Assembly: GCA_946887295.1 (NCBI GenBank) | Contig: CAMPKP010000134.1 | Coordinates: forward strand, 1-9,765 | Reading direction: 5' to 3' | Source of the DNA: an uncultured Gemmatimonadota bacterium | Lineage (GTDB): Bacteria > Gemmatimonadota > Gemmatimonadetes > Gemmatimonadales > GWC2-71-9 | DNA: 9,765 bases | Part shown: piece by piece, positions 1-9,619 of the stretch | Layout of the letters: every line of letters starts with the position of its first letter | Position numbering within the stretch: position 1 is the first letter of the stretch | Notes under the pieces: generated by a model | Seen by the model: the letters and a program-made list of their open reading frames with translations, nothing else | The model's database searches: none | What the model was told of the DNA's origin: nothing | Position numbers and translations under genes: made by a program

Positions 1-1263
1 GCTCTCCTCGTCGCCCTTCTCCTTGAGCGCGCCGACGTTCACCATGTAGAACTCGTCGAGGTTCGCGCTCACGATGGCGAGGAAGTTGAGTCGCTCGAGC
101 AGCGGGGTCCCGGGATCCTCCGCCATCGCCAGCACCCGGCTCTGGAACTCCAGAGTGCTGAGGTCCGCATCCAGCAGGAGCTGCGCTTCCCCGGGAGCGA
201 GCGGCGGAGGCACCGAGGGCCGGGAGCGCCGCGTCGGCACACCGGGATCCACCGACCGGAACAGCTCGGAGCGGAGGGCCACCGCGAGCGCGGCGAGCGT
301 GTCGGGATCCTGCAGCCCCGCCGATCCCGCGCGGCTGGCGACCTCCGATTGCGGCACCCACTCGACCCCGTCCGCCGCCTCTCCGTCCAGCCGGAGCCGG
401 CGCACCACCCAGACCTCCTGGAGCCGCCCGGCGGGCCCGCGGCCGCTGGCGGTGCCCAGCAGTGCCAGGTCGCCCACCGCGCTCCCGAACGTCGCGCGCA
501 GCAGGTGGCGCGAGGCGGCCTCCCCCTGGCCGTCGGCGGTGGGCAGCGTGAGTGCGTCGCCCTTGCGCTGGAAAGCGATGGCGCCGCCGTCGAGCGCCAG
601 CAGGGTCACCGCACGCCCGGTGCCGAGCGAGCGCGCCAGCGCCTCGCCTTCGAGCGCGGCGACCATCCGCTGGGCCCGCGCCAGCTTGCTCTCCAGGATC
701 GTTCGCGTGCCCTCGACATCCCGCATCGCCCCTGCGACCTGCGCGAGGTCCGGCCGGCCCGGCCGAAGGCGCCGGAGCTTGAGCTCGTGAAACTCGCGCG
801 ACAGGCGCTGATGGCGGACCGTCACGGTATCGTAATCCAGCTCGTACCGCGCGCTCCAGGGCCACCGCCCCGCCACGGCTCGGGTGGTGCGGTCGACCTC
901 GAGCTCCACCAGCGGCTGGAGCATCCCCGGATCAACCAGGCCGCGCAGCCGCCGCGCCGCCTCGCTCTCTCCCCCGAGCGCCGCTCCCAGCTCGACCTCG
1001 GGTACCGGCGAGCTGAAGCAGCGCCGCGGCGAGGCGAAGGTCACCGTCAGCAGTCGTCGATCGTCGGCGCCGAGCCGGAAGCGGCAGGTCACGTCGCGGC
1101 GCGACAGCGAGCCGTCGGCGGTGTCGTAGTAGATGTCACGGTGGAAGCCTTGAGCGGTTCCGACCACCCTCAGCCCGGAGGGCGGCGGCGCCGCGGCCAG
1201 CGCCTTCAGGAGCGCGGCCGAGGCGACGTCCCACTTCACCTCGGCCCGGGTCTCGTCGGTCAT
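1..1263 (-). CDS. ppk1: CYTH domain - NUDIX-like domain - polyphosphate kinase 1 fusion (N-terminal 421 residues; continues left of the window)
   Basis: The frame is open from ATG at 1263 to position 1 without a stop. Residues 1-200 read as a CYTH (triphosphate tunnel) domain: AEVK at 7-10, [10 protein letters not shown] at 44-53, RFRLG at 61-65, and paired acidic/basic strands (LVELEVD 118-124, FHELKLRR 158-165). The first Glu of the usual ExExK motif is replaced by Arg6. Residues about 217-336 resemble a NUDIX fold with a lost catalytic box. After a Pro/Arg-rich linker, residues 361-421 match the PPK1 N-terminal domain ([31 protein letters not shown]). PPK1 makes inorganic polyphosphate from ATP; its catalytic histidines and ATP site lie beyond the window. 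CYTH domains bind or hydrolyse triphosphates, and the related VTC fold makes polyphosphate. The start overlaps the stop of the upstream kinase gene (ATGA), so translational coupling is likely. The PPK1 and CYTH calls are firm; the NUDIX call is tentative. Confidence 0.88.
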   Translation of the reverse strand, partial: MTDETRAEVKWDVASAALLKALAAAPPPSGLRVVGTAQGFHRDIYYDTADGSLSRRDVTCRFRLGADDRRLLTVTFASPRRCFSSPVPEVELGAALGGESEAARRLRGLVDPGMLQPLVELEVDRTTRAVAGRWPWSARYELDYDTVTVRHQRLSREFHELKLRRLRPGRPDLAQVAGAMRDVEGTRTILESKLARAQRMVAALEGEALARSLGTGRAVTLLALDGGAIAFQRKGDALTLPTADGQGEAASRHLLRATFGSAVGDLALLGTASGRGPAGRLQEVWVVRRLRLDGEAADGVEWVPQSEVASRAGSAGLQDPDTLAALAVALRSELFRSVDPGVPTRRSRPSVPPPLAPGEAQLLLDADLSTLEFQSRVLAMAEDPGTPLLERLNFLAIVSANLDEFYMVNVGALKEKGDEES

Positions 1264-3710
1264 TCCAGACGGTCCCCCAGCTCACGGCGAGCCGTCGCGA
1301 CCCGGGCGCGGATTCCGCTCTCGATGCGCGCGTGGCCGGCGACGAAGGTGCTGTCGCGCCGCACGCGATCGAACAGACCGGACTCGAGGTACCAGTAGTG
1401 CACCATGGGCGAGATCTCGGCGGCCTTGTGCAGCCACGCCACGGCGCCCGAAGCGTCGCCCAGCCACGCGCGGTATCCCGCCAGCGCGGCGAACTGCGGG
1501 ACGATCGCGTACTCCCCCCGGGTCAGCAGCCCCTCGAGCGAGTCGGCCAGAGCCTTCCCCTCGGCGGTTCGGCCGACCTCGTGGAGGCAGATCGCCTTGG
1601 TGCCGAGCCAGGGCCCCAGCCCGAGCTCGGCGCACTCCACGGCGTTCCCCTCGAGCAGCAGAGCGTTGCCCTCGAGCATCTCGGCGATCTGGTCCCGTCG
1701 GTCGAACGCGCGCGCGCGCCGGGCCTCCTCCAGCGCGAGGTCGTACCGGCGTGCCCCGAGCGCGATGGCGATCGCGGAATGGCGCACGCCGGTGGAGAGC
1801 GGATCCAGAGCGAGCGCCCGCTGGGCCTGCTGCAGCGCGGCATCCCACCGCCCCATGTGCTCCAGGGCGTGCGCCACGGACATGTACACCTCGACCGACC
1901 CCGGCATCAGCCTGCGCGCGTCCCTGAGATTCCGCAGGACCTCCTCGTGGGGAGCGAGGCTGATCAGCAGCGCGTCGGAGCGCGCCAGGTAGGCGTCCCC
2001 CAGGACCGGATCGAGCTCGATCGCGCGGTCGGCCAGCGCGAGCGCCCGCGCCAGTGCGACGTACGCATTCACGCCGCCCGGGAAGCCGTACACCACGTGC
2101 AGCACGTAGGCCGAGGAGAGACCCGCGTATGCCGGGGCGTACCCCGAGTCGGCCCGGATGGCGTCACGAAAGGCCCCGATGGCGCCCTCCACCGACTCGG
2201 GTGACCTGCTCTCCAGGAGGTGCCGCCCCATGAGCAGCGCGTCGAACGCCGCGCTCTTCGTGGGCCTGGTGATCCGAGCCATGGGACGCACGCCCTGGAT
2301 GCTGGTCAGCAGCTCTCCGCTCACCTTCCGGGCGATCTCCTCCTGCACCCGGAAGCTGTCCGCCAGGTCTCCCTCGAAGCTGCCGGACCAGAGGTGGGCA
2401 TCGCTGGCGGCCTCGATCAGCTCGGCGGTGACCCTCACGCGGTTGCCCTCGCGGCGCACCGAGCCCTCCACGATGTGCCGCACCCCCAGGGTCTCGGCGA
2501 TCTGCGGCAGCGTCAGCGGAGTGCCCTTGAGCGCGAGGACCGAGGTTCGGGAGATCACCTTCAGGCTCTCGACCTGGGCGAGCTGGCTGATGATCTCGTC
2601 GGTGATGCCCTCGCTGAAGTAGTCGTGCCCGGTCCCGCCGCCGAGATTGGTGAACGGCAGAACCGCCACCGAGGCGGTATAGGGTCCGGTCGCCGCGGAG
2701 GAGCGGCCGTCCGCGCCCCGCCGTCGATAGCCGAACATGACGCCGAGCAGCACGATCGCGAGCAGCGCGGCGGGCACGATCCAGCGGCCCGCCGCCGCGA
2801 GCAGCCCGCCGCTGTCCGTCCCGGGATCCTCGACCGGCGGGCGCGGCACGGGCGTCGAGAGACGGGGGAGATCGCTCAGGGTGCCGCGCAGATGCTCGGC
2901 GAGCTCCCCCGCGGACTGGTAGCGCTCGTCAGGCTGCTTCATCAGGCAGCGGCGGACGATGGCGACCACCTCCGGGGGTACATCCGAGCGTGAGATGTGG
3001 ATCAGCGGAGGGTCCACCGTCAGCTGCTGGGTCAGCACGCTCTTGAGGCTCGGGCCGGTGAAGGCCATGCGGCCCGCGAGCATCTCGTAGAGCACGCAGC
3101 CGAGGCTGTAGATGTCGCTGCGACCGTCCACCGGTGAGGCCGCCGTCGCCTGCTCCGGGCTCATGTACGCCGCGGTCCCGATCGGGAAGCCCACCCCGGT
3201 CAGCGTGGCGCCGCCGGCGAGTCCGATCGCGCGCGCGATCCCGAAATCCGCGACCAGCGCATGGCCGTTGGAGACCAGGATGTTCTCCGGCTTGATGTCG
3301 CGGTGGACCACGCCGCGGCGGTGGGCGTAGTCGAGCGCGTCGGCCACCTCCCAGCCGATCGTCACCGCCTCGGTGGTGGGTAGGCGGGAGCTGCTCATCA
3401 GGCGGTCCCGCAGCGACTCCCCCTCGATGAACGGCATGACCGCGTAGAGGAGGTTGCGGGCTTCGCCGGAGTCGAGGAGCGGCACGATGTGGGGGTGTTG
3501 CAGCTGCGCGGTGATGCGGATCTCGCGGAGGAACCGCTCCGCGCCGACGGCGGTGGCGATCTCGGGATCGAGCACCTTGATCGCGACCGGGCGCTCGTAG
3601 CGCCGGTCGTGCGCGAGGTAGACGAATGCCATGCCCCCGCGGCCGACCTCCCGATCGATGATGTACCGGTCGCCGAGGAGCTGCTGGATCTGGTCGAGGA
3701 GTTCGCTCAC
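1260..3710 (-). CDS. membrane-anchored Ser/Thr protein kinase with TolB-like domain and TPR repeats
   Basis: This 816-residue protein starts at GTG 3710. Residues 16-275 are a Hanks-type kinase with all key motifs: Gly-rich loop VGRGGMAFV (22-30), Lys45 in [12 protein letters not shown] (136-143), DFG (155-157) and SPE in place of APE (184-186). It should therefore be active. One transmembrane helix (about 310-327) follows a Pro-rich juxtamembrane stretch. Residues 345-470 ([39 protein letters not shown]) match the TolB-like domain found in kinases and adenylate cyclases of this type. Residues 485-816 are helical TPR-like repeats (for example 612-640). The kinase should sit in the cytoplasm and the TPR part outside, as a sensor or scaffold. 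The gene lies 12 bp after the DUF4956 gene and overlaps CYTH-PPK1 by 4 bp. A GAGG lies within the end of the upstream gene; spacing to GTG is a little long. Which ligand or substrate it uses cannot be read from sequence. Confidence 0.93.
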   Translation of the reverse strand: MSELLDQIQQLLGDRYIIDREVGRGGMAFVYLAHDRRYERPVAIKVLDPEIATAVGAERFLREIRITAQLQHPHIVPLLDSGEARNLLYAVMPFIEGESLRDRLMSSSRLPTTEAVTIGWEVADALDYAHRRGVVHRDIKPENILVSNGHALVADFGIARAIGLAGGATLTGVGFPIGTAAYMSPEQATAASPVDGRSDIYSLGCVLYEMLAGRMAFTGPSLKSVLTQQLTVDPPLIHISRSDVPPEVVAIVRRCLMKQPDERYQSAGELAEHLRGTLSDLPRLSTPVPRPPVEDPGTDSGGLLAAAGRWIVPAALLAIVLLGVMFGYRRRGADGRSSAATGPYTASVAVLPFTNLGGGTGHDYFSEGITDEIISQLAQVESLKVISRTSVLALKGTPLTLPQIAETLGVRHIVEGSVRREGNRVRVTAELIEAASDAHLWSGSFEGDLADSFRVQEEIARKVSGELLTSIQGVRPMARITRPTKSAAFDALLMGRHLLESRSPESVEGAIGAFRDAIRADSGYAPAYAGLSSAYVLHVVYGFPGGVNAYVALARALALADRAIELDPVLGDAYLARSDALLISLAPHEEVLRNLRDARRLMPGSVEVYMSVAHALEHMGRWDAALQQAQRALALDPLSTGVRHSAIAIALGARRYDLALEEARRARAFDRRDQIAEMLEGNALLLEGNAVECAELGLGPWLGTKAICLHEVGRTAEGKALADSLEGLLTRGEYAIVPQFAALAGYRAWLGDASGAVAWLHKAAEISPMVHYWYLESGLFDRVRRDSTFVAGHARIESGIRARVATARRELGDRLE

Positions 3711-3722
3711 GCGGGTTGGTGA

Positions 3723-4775
3723 TTACCTCGTCTCGACTCCGGTTGCTCGCCCGCCCAGGCGGGTCCGCAGCTCCCCCGCCAGGAGCGTCCCGGGCACGCT
3801 CTTCCGGAGTCGCACGCGATACTCCAGCGTCGCGCCGCCGGCGGCGTCCCGCTGCGTCCCGGCGTACTTCCAGTCCTTGACCCGGGTCGCGAGCACCTCC
3901 TCGATCTGCGGCCGCGCGCTCTCGGGGTCGGGGCTCTGCACCCGCACCAGCGTGTCGAGCGGCTTCGGCTGCTTCTCGGCGGTGTTCCCGCGTTCACCGA
4001 CTCGCCGGCGGGCGCGCAGCGCCAGCGCCTGAAGCTGCTCCGGAGACATGGACTTCAGGATCTCCCGATCGAGCTGCGCGACGAAGGCTCCGGTGCGGTT
4101 GGCCAGCGCCAGGGACCGCTCGAGTCGGCGGGCGGCCCGCGGACCCTCGAGGTGGGACGGCGCGCGCCCGAAGTCGGTGTACCAGAAGACCAGCACGACG
4201 ACGTTGAACAGGAACGACATCACCGCGGCGGCCGACATCACCTGTACCCCGGCCGCGAGCCCCACGCCGATCGCGAGGAAGATGTAGACCGCGTCCTTGG
4301 TGTCACGCAGCGTGTTGCGGAAGCTCACCGCCGCGACGATGCCGCCGAGGCTGAAGGCCAGGGCGATGCTGTTCTTCACCAGCAGCACCACACCCGCGAC
4401 CACGATGGGAAGGATGATCAGCGTCTGCACCACCGACTGGCGGAAGCCTTTCTTCTGCCGCGTCAGGATGTAGACCCAGCTCACCGGCAGCATGAGGAGG
4501 AAGGCGCCGATCATGCAGAGGGCGGTCGTGATGGCGAGAGCGACCGGCGGAGCCATGGCCGGGGCGGCGGCGCCGAGGGCCTCGAGCAGAGGATCGGATT
4601 GTGTGGCCGGGGTGTTGATGGCGTCGAGGCGCTCGGCGGCGAATACCGCCGCGAGGCTGGGAAAGACCCGCCAGATCAGTGCGGTGCCGGCAGCCAGCAG
4701 CACGTAGTACGCGGCTACCCGGACGACGGGATTCTCCCCGATCCCTGCCAGCGGCCGGCGGCCGTCATCCGTCAC
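3723..4775 (-). CDS. DUF4956-family multi-pass membrane protein
   Basis: This 350-residue protein starts at GTG 4775, chosen because a strong Shine-Dalgarno (complement of acctcctcc, 4781-4789) ends 5 nt upstream. Hydrophobic segments lie at about 18-38, 76-98, 115-133, 162-180 and 182-199. Residues 139-176 carry the family's hallmark, a small-residue-rich stretch then SFRNTLRDTKD (151-161) and a helix IFLAIGVGLAAG (165-176). This resembles the SxxRFRTAxKDPRD pattern of DUF4956 proteins. The last 150 residues are soluble, charged and probably cytoplasmic. The biochemical role of the family is unknown to me. It is often encoded beside VTC/CYTH-type polyphosphate polymerases. Here it is first in a set ending with CYTH-PPK1, which suggests a membrane partner or channel for polyphosphate synthesis (inference). 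Family assignment is by motif recognition only. Confidence 0.8.
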   Translation of the reverse strand: MTDDGRRPLAGIGENPVVRVAAYYVLLAAGTALIWRVFPSLAAVFAAERLDAINTPATQSDPLLEALGAAAPAMAPPVALAITTALCMIGAFLLMLPVSWVYILTRQKKGFRQSVVQTLIILPIVVAGVVLLVKNSIALAFSLGGIVAAVSFRNTLRDTKDAVYIFLAIGVGLAAGVQVMSAAAVMSFLFNVVVLVFWYTDFGRAPSHLEGPRAARRLERSLALANRTGAFVAQLDREILKSMSPEQLQALALRARRRVGERGNTAEKQPKPLDTLVRVQSPDPESARPQIEEVLATRVKDWKYAGTQRDAAGGATLEYRVRLRKSVPGTLLAGELRTRLGGRATGVETR

Positions 4776-4914
4776 GTCCCACCTCCTCCGGCGATTGGCG
4801 ATGTTGGGTGCCCGAAAGATGGACCGGTCCCGGGGGCAGTCAAGGTGCCGCCGCCATGGCGGAACATGCTACGACGCGTGAGATTGAGACGTCCTCGGCA
4901 CCCAGATAGACCAC
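4776..4914. promoter_or_regulatory. divergent regulatory region between the DUF4956 operon and the plus-strand kinase
   Basis: This 139-bp gap separates two divergent genes. For the minus-strand operon, a TTGACT -35-like box (complement at 4838-4843) is followed 16 bp on by a weak CATCTT -10 (4816-4821). The perfect palindrome GGACCGGTCC (4821-4830) lies in the spacer, overlapping the -10 by one base. A second perfect palindrome, CCGCCATGGCGG, is at 4851-4862. The octamer TGGGTGCC (4805-4812) recurs inverted as GGCACCCA (4897-4904), once near each gene, which could mark a shared operator. No clear Shine-Dalgarno precedes the plus-strand ATG at 4915. Promoter assignments are tentative; the repeats are directly visible. 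Confidence 0.4.
4781..4789 (-). promoter_or_regulatory. ribosome binding site of the DUF4956 gene
   Basis: On the minus strand this reads GGAGGAGGT, a near-perfect anti-Shine-Dalgarno match, 5 nt before GTG 4775. It decides the GTG start and implies strong translation of the first gene of the operon. Confidence 0.75.
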
Positions 4915-6532
4915 ATGAGCGAGCCCCGGCTCGTCGATCCGCGCCCGACCGGCGCGCCGGTCGGCGGTCCACCCGACAACGAGGCCCTTCCGGACGACCT
5001 CGCCCTCGAGGCGGCGGGACGGCTCCGCGCCGCCTGCCTGGTCCTGGGCAGCCTGTGGACTGTGCTGCTGGTCGTGAATCATCTGGTCGCGCCCTACCTC
5101 GGCCTGCCACAGGGCCAGGTGATCCCGTGGCCGCCGGTCGCGAATGTGCTCGCGCTCGGGTGCATCGCGCTGTCGGTCCTGGTGTATCGGCGCGCCCCGG
5201 CGGACGCGGTCGCGGGCGCCCGGCTGCCGGACGTCGCGATCGCCTACGAGGTCGCGATGGCGTTCGCCATCGGCATCATCAACCAGTGGCAGCCGCAGGT
5301 GCTCGCGGGCCGGCTCTCGTGGCTCTGCGTTCTGATCCTGGTCTTTCCCTCCATCGTTCCCGCCGCTCCGCGCAAGGTCCTCGTGGGCTCGCTGCTCGCG
5401 GCGTCGATGGATCCTCTGGGGCTCCTGGTCGCACGGGCCCGCGGGCTCGAGCTCCCACCGCTGTCGCTGCTGGTCTGGGCCTACCTCCCGAACTACATCT
5501 GTGCCGCGCTCGCCGTGCTTCCCGCGAAGATCATCACCCACCTGGGCCGCCGGGTGAGCCGCGCCCGGCGACTCGGCAGCTACCGTCTGGTGGAGCGCAT
5601 CGGCCGCGGAGGCATGGGGGAGGTCTGGAAGGCGGAGCACCAGCTCCTCGCCCGGCCGGCGGCGATCAAGCTGATCGCCGGCAACCGCATGCTGGAGACG
5701 TCGGGCCGCGTAGCGGAGGAGCGCTTCCGCCGCGAGGCCGAGGCCGCCGCGCAGCTGCGATCGCCCCACACCATCCAGCTCTACGACTTCGGCATCACCC
5801 GCGACGGCAGGCTCTACTACGTGATGGAGCTGCTGGAGGGTACCGATCTCGAGTCCCTGGTGACCCGGTACGGACCCCAGCCCGCCGCAAGGGTAGCCTG
5901 TATCCTCCGCCAGGCCTGTCGCTCGCTCGCCGAGGCCCATGCCTCAGGCCTCATCCATCGCGACATCAAGCCGGCGAACCTGTACCTCGGCCGAGTCGGG
6001 CTGGAGTACGATTTCGTGAAAGTACTGGACTTCGGTCTGGTGAAGCGGGCGGGCCTGACGCGGGGAGAGGATGCGCGCCTGACCGCGCCGGAGGCCGTGT
6101 CGGGAACTCCGGCCTACCTGGCGCCCGAGGTGGCCGCGGGTGACGCGGTGGACGGGAAAGCCGATCTCTACGGCCTCGGCTGCGTGGGATACTTTCTGTT
6201 GACGGGAGCGATCGTGTTCGAGGGCGAGAGCCCGATGCAGGTGGTGCTGAAGCACATCCAGAGCGAGCCGGTGCCTCCCTCGCTCCGGCTCGGCCGGCCG
6301 CTGCCGCAGCCGCTCGAGCGGCTGATCCTGGCGTGCCTCGCCAAGGCTCCTGCCGGCCGCCCTGCCGATGCGGCCACGCTGGCCGAGGCGCTCACCCACG
6401 CCGGCGCGGACGACTGGAGTCAGAGCGACGCGCGGCGCTGGTGGGAATCCACCTTTACCCCGCAGTCGAGCCGCGGCGGGCAGGCCTCGCCTCCCACGGA
6501 GCTCCTGGAGGTCGCCTGGCCCCCCGGGGCGT

Positions 6533-6543
<11 letters not shown>
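4915..6543 (+). CDS. Ser/Thr protein kinase with N-terminal multi-pass membrane domain
   Basis: This 542-residue protein has an unusual order, membrane part first and kinase last. Residues 1-35 are polar and Pro-rich. About six hydrophobic helices follow (38-56, 76-91, 106-122, 134-150, 155-172, 183-203), then a basic linker. Residues 223-470 are a Hanks-type kinase: [10 protein letters not shown] (229-238), Lys252 in [11 protein letters not shown] (348-355), DFG (372-374) and APE (403-405). The catalytic residues are intact, so activity is expected. The tail (about 475-542) is Ser/Pro-rich and carries no domain I recognise. The membrane part is not one of the usual extracellular sensor domains; it may sense a membrane signal or simply anchor the kinase. 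The start at ATG 4915 is the only good one, though it has no Shine-Dalgarno. The gene diverges from the DUF4956/kinase/PPK1 set, so it could control it (inference). Its last 11 bp overlap the end of recQ. Confidence 0.92.
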
Positions 6544-8635
<2,092 letters not shown>

Positions 8636-8641
8636 CCGGGA

Positions 8642-8647
8642 AATGTA
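8642..8647 (-). promoter_or_regulatory. candidate -10 box of recQ
   Basis: On the minus strand this reads TACATT (4 of 6 to TATAAT), ending 6 nt before the GTG at 8635, the spacing expected for a leaderless transcript. The only -35-like box (TCGACA, 8662-8667) is just 14 bp away, which is short, so the promoter is uncertain. A 6-bp inverted repeat GTGAGA/TCTCAC (8656-8661 and 8671-8676) brackets that box. Confidence 0.3.
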
Positions 8648-8726
8648 GCGGGGTTGTGAGATGTCGAGGCTCTCACGCCCGCGCCGGCAGGAGCCGCGAA
8701 GCGCGCGCCGCTGCAGTCGGGCCTGG

Positions 8727-9353
8727 TCAGGGACCCTGGTGCTCCGCCGCGGCTTCGCCCGCCGACCGCCCACCACAGCTGCAGTCCAGGCAGCCGTGGT
8801 CGAGGCAGGTTCCGCAGCTCCGCGCCAGCTGGCGGCGCAGCGCCTCGCGGGCGCGATGGAGGCGAACGCCGGCGTTCCCCGGCGTGATTCCCGCCTCCTC
8901 GGCGAAGCCGCGGACGCTGAGGCCGTCGAGATCCACGCGGCGAAGGGCCGCGCCATACTCGGGCTTGAGCGTGCCTACCAGGGTCGTGAGGCAGGCGCAC
9001 ACTGCGGCTTCGAGCTCCCGGTCGGGCGACACTGTCCGGTCCCCGGTCTCCGCGGCGAACTGGAGGAACGCGCGGCTCCGGGTCCCTTCCCGCCGGCGGT
9101 GATCGATGATGGCGTTCCGGAGCACCCGGTAGAACCAGGCCTTGGCCGACTCCGGGCTCTGCAGCGCCTCCGTACGACCGATGCTGCGGACGAACGCCTC
9201 CTGCAGGATGTCCTCGGCCTCGTCCCGGGAGCCCACCCGGCGCTCCAGGAAGCCAAGGAAGGTGGCGTGGTTGTCCACCAGCAGGCGCAGCATGTCCGGG
9301 CTGCCCGGGTCCCGCTCGGCGGGCTCGGATGCTGATTCGAACGGGGCGCTCAT
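8727..9353 (-). CDS. ECF-type RNA polymerase sigma factor with C-terminal cysteine-rich tail
   Basis: This is a 208-residue sigma-70-family protein from ATG 9353. Region 2 spans about 26-90 ([15 protein letters not shown] 44-58, [18 protein letters not shown] 70-87), binding core polymerase and the -10. Region 4 spans about 113-177 and ends in a helix-turn-helix ([27 protein letters not shown], 144-170). The tail then carries Cys180, Cys183, His186, Cys188, Cys191 and Cys193 ([14 protein letters not shown]), with Cys119 and Cys121 earlier. Cys-rich tails are known in CorE-type ECF factors, where metal binding to the tail controls activity without an anti-sigma. A similar role here is inferred. 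No anti-sigma gene is adjacent in the window. The metallothionein-like gene lies 71 bp upstream on the same strand, a likely target or operon partner. The frame extends up to 9473, but that part is an Arg-rich shadow of the small gene. Confidence 0.9.
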   Translation of the reverse strand: MSAPFESASEPAERDPGSPDMLRLLVDNHATFLGFLERRVGSRDEAEDILQEAFVRSIGRTEALQSPESAKAWFYRVLRNAIIDHRRREGTRSRAFLQFAAETGDRTVSPDRELEAAVCACLTTLVGTLKPEYGAALRRVDLDGLSVRGFAEEAGITPGNAGVRLHRAREALRRQLARSCGTCLDHGCLDCSCGGRSAGEAAAEHQGP

Positions 9354-9361
9354 GGGTTCGT

Positions 9362-9390
9362 AGGATACGGGGCCGGCCGGAGATGGTCCA
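9362..9390 (-). promoter_or_regulatory. candidate promoter of the sigma-factor gene
   Basis: On the minus strand TGGACC (9385-9390) and TATCCT (9362-9367) stand 17 bp apart, each 4 of 6 to the housekeeping consensus. The -10 ends 8 nt before ATG 9353. Since no Shine-Dalgarno precedes the ATG, the message may be leaderless or nearly so. Confidence 0.4.
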
Positions 9391-9404
9391 GCGCCATCTC
9401 CGGC
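9376..9404. repeat. perfect 11-bp inverted repeat upstream of the sigma factor
   Basis: Arms GCCGGAGATGG (9376-9386) and CCATCTCCGGC (9394-9404) pair perfectly around a 7-nt centre, lying between the small Cys-rich gene and the sigma gene. One arm overlaps the candidate -35. It could be an operator, or an RNA hairpin between two cistrons. No T-run follows, so it is not a classical terminator. Confidence 0.7.
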
Positions 9405-9424
9405 AGATCTCCGTGGCCGCGCAA

Positions 9425-9580
9425 CTACTCGCACCCGCACCCGCAGGCGCAGGGGGCGTCGGCGCAGGGGCACGCCGTTCCGCAGGTACAGTTGCAGCCG
9501 CAGGAGCAGCCATTGGTCTTCCGTGTCGTGTCGGTCATCGTCGTTCTCCGTTCAGGTGCGGGTTGTCGGGGCTCGCTCAT
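9425..9580 (-). CDS. metallothionein-like cysteine-rich small protein
   Basis: From ATG 9580 this gives 51 residues; from the internal ATG 9538, 37. Both starts have good Shine-Dalgarno sites: GGAGG with 5-nt spacing (9586-9590) and GGAG with 7-nt spacing (9546-9549). I list the longer form because its site is stronger. The final 27 residues hold 11 cysteines, mostly as CxC (CSCGCNCTC, CPC, CACGCGC), with no His and no aromatic residue in the Cys-rich part. That composition is typical of metallothioneins, which bind Zn, Cu, Cd or similar ions in thiolate clusters in the cytoplasm. It lacks the histidines and spacing I would expect of SmtA/BmtA, so it may be a separate class. Its promoter candidate lies at 9620-9648, and the Cys-rich sigma factor follows downstream. 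A metal role is inferred from composition alone. Confidence 0.75.
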   Translation of the reverse strand: MSEPRQPAPERRTTMTDTTRKTNGCSCGCNCTCGTACPCADAPCACGCGCE

Positions 9581-9619
9581 CGTGGCCTCCATCCCTGCTA
9601 ACGCACGGCCCTGCGAACC

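Noticed and set aside
349..1398. Long plus-strand open frame opposite the CYTH-PPK1 gene
   Set aside because: High-GC shadow: no domain, Arg/Pro/Ala-rich composition, and the minus strand encodes clear CYTH and PPK1 motifs.
4840..5940. Minus-strand open frame of 366 residues opposite the second kinase
   Set aside because: Antisense shadow with no recognisable motif; the plus strand has intact kinase motifs.
4152..6143. 663-residue plus-strand open frame across the divergent region
   Set aside because: It spans the antisense of the DUF4956 gene and another frame of the kinase gene, is rich in Arg/Gly/Pro, and shows no domain.
8656..8676. LexA/SOS box upstream of recQ
   Set aside because: The GTGAGA/TCTCAC repeat matches neither the CTGT-N8-ACAG nor the GAAC-N4-GTTC type.
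8636..8956. N-terminal extension of RecQ up to ATG 8956
   Set aside because: It runs within the sigma-factor gene in another frame, is Arg/Ala-rich and has no RecQ similarity; RecQ proteins begin close to the helicase core.
9376..9404. Inverted repeat as an intrinsic terminator for the Cys-rich gene
   Set aside because: The hairpin is strong but no T-run follows on the minus strand.
9354..9473. N-terminal extension of the sigma factor up to ATG 9473
   Set aside because: The extra 40 residues are an Arg-rich frame overlapping the Cys-rich gene; ATG 9353 fits normal ECF length and a promoter candidate lies just upstream.
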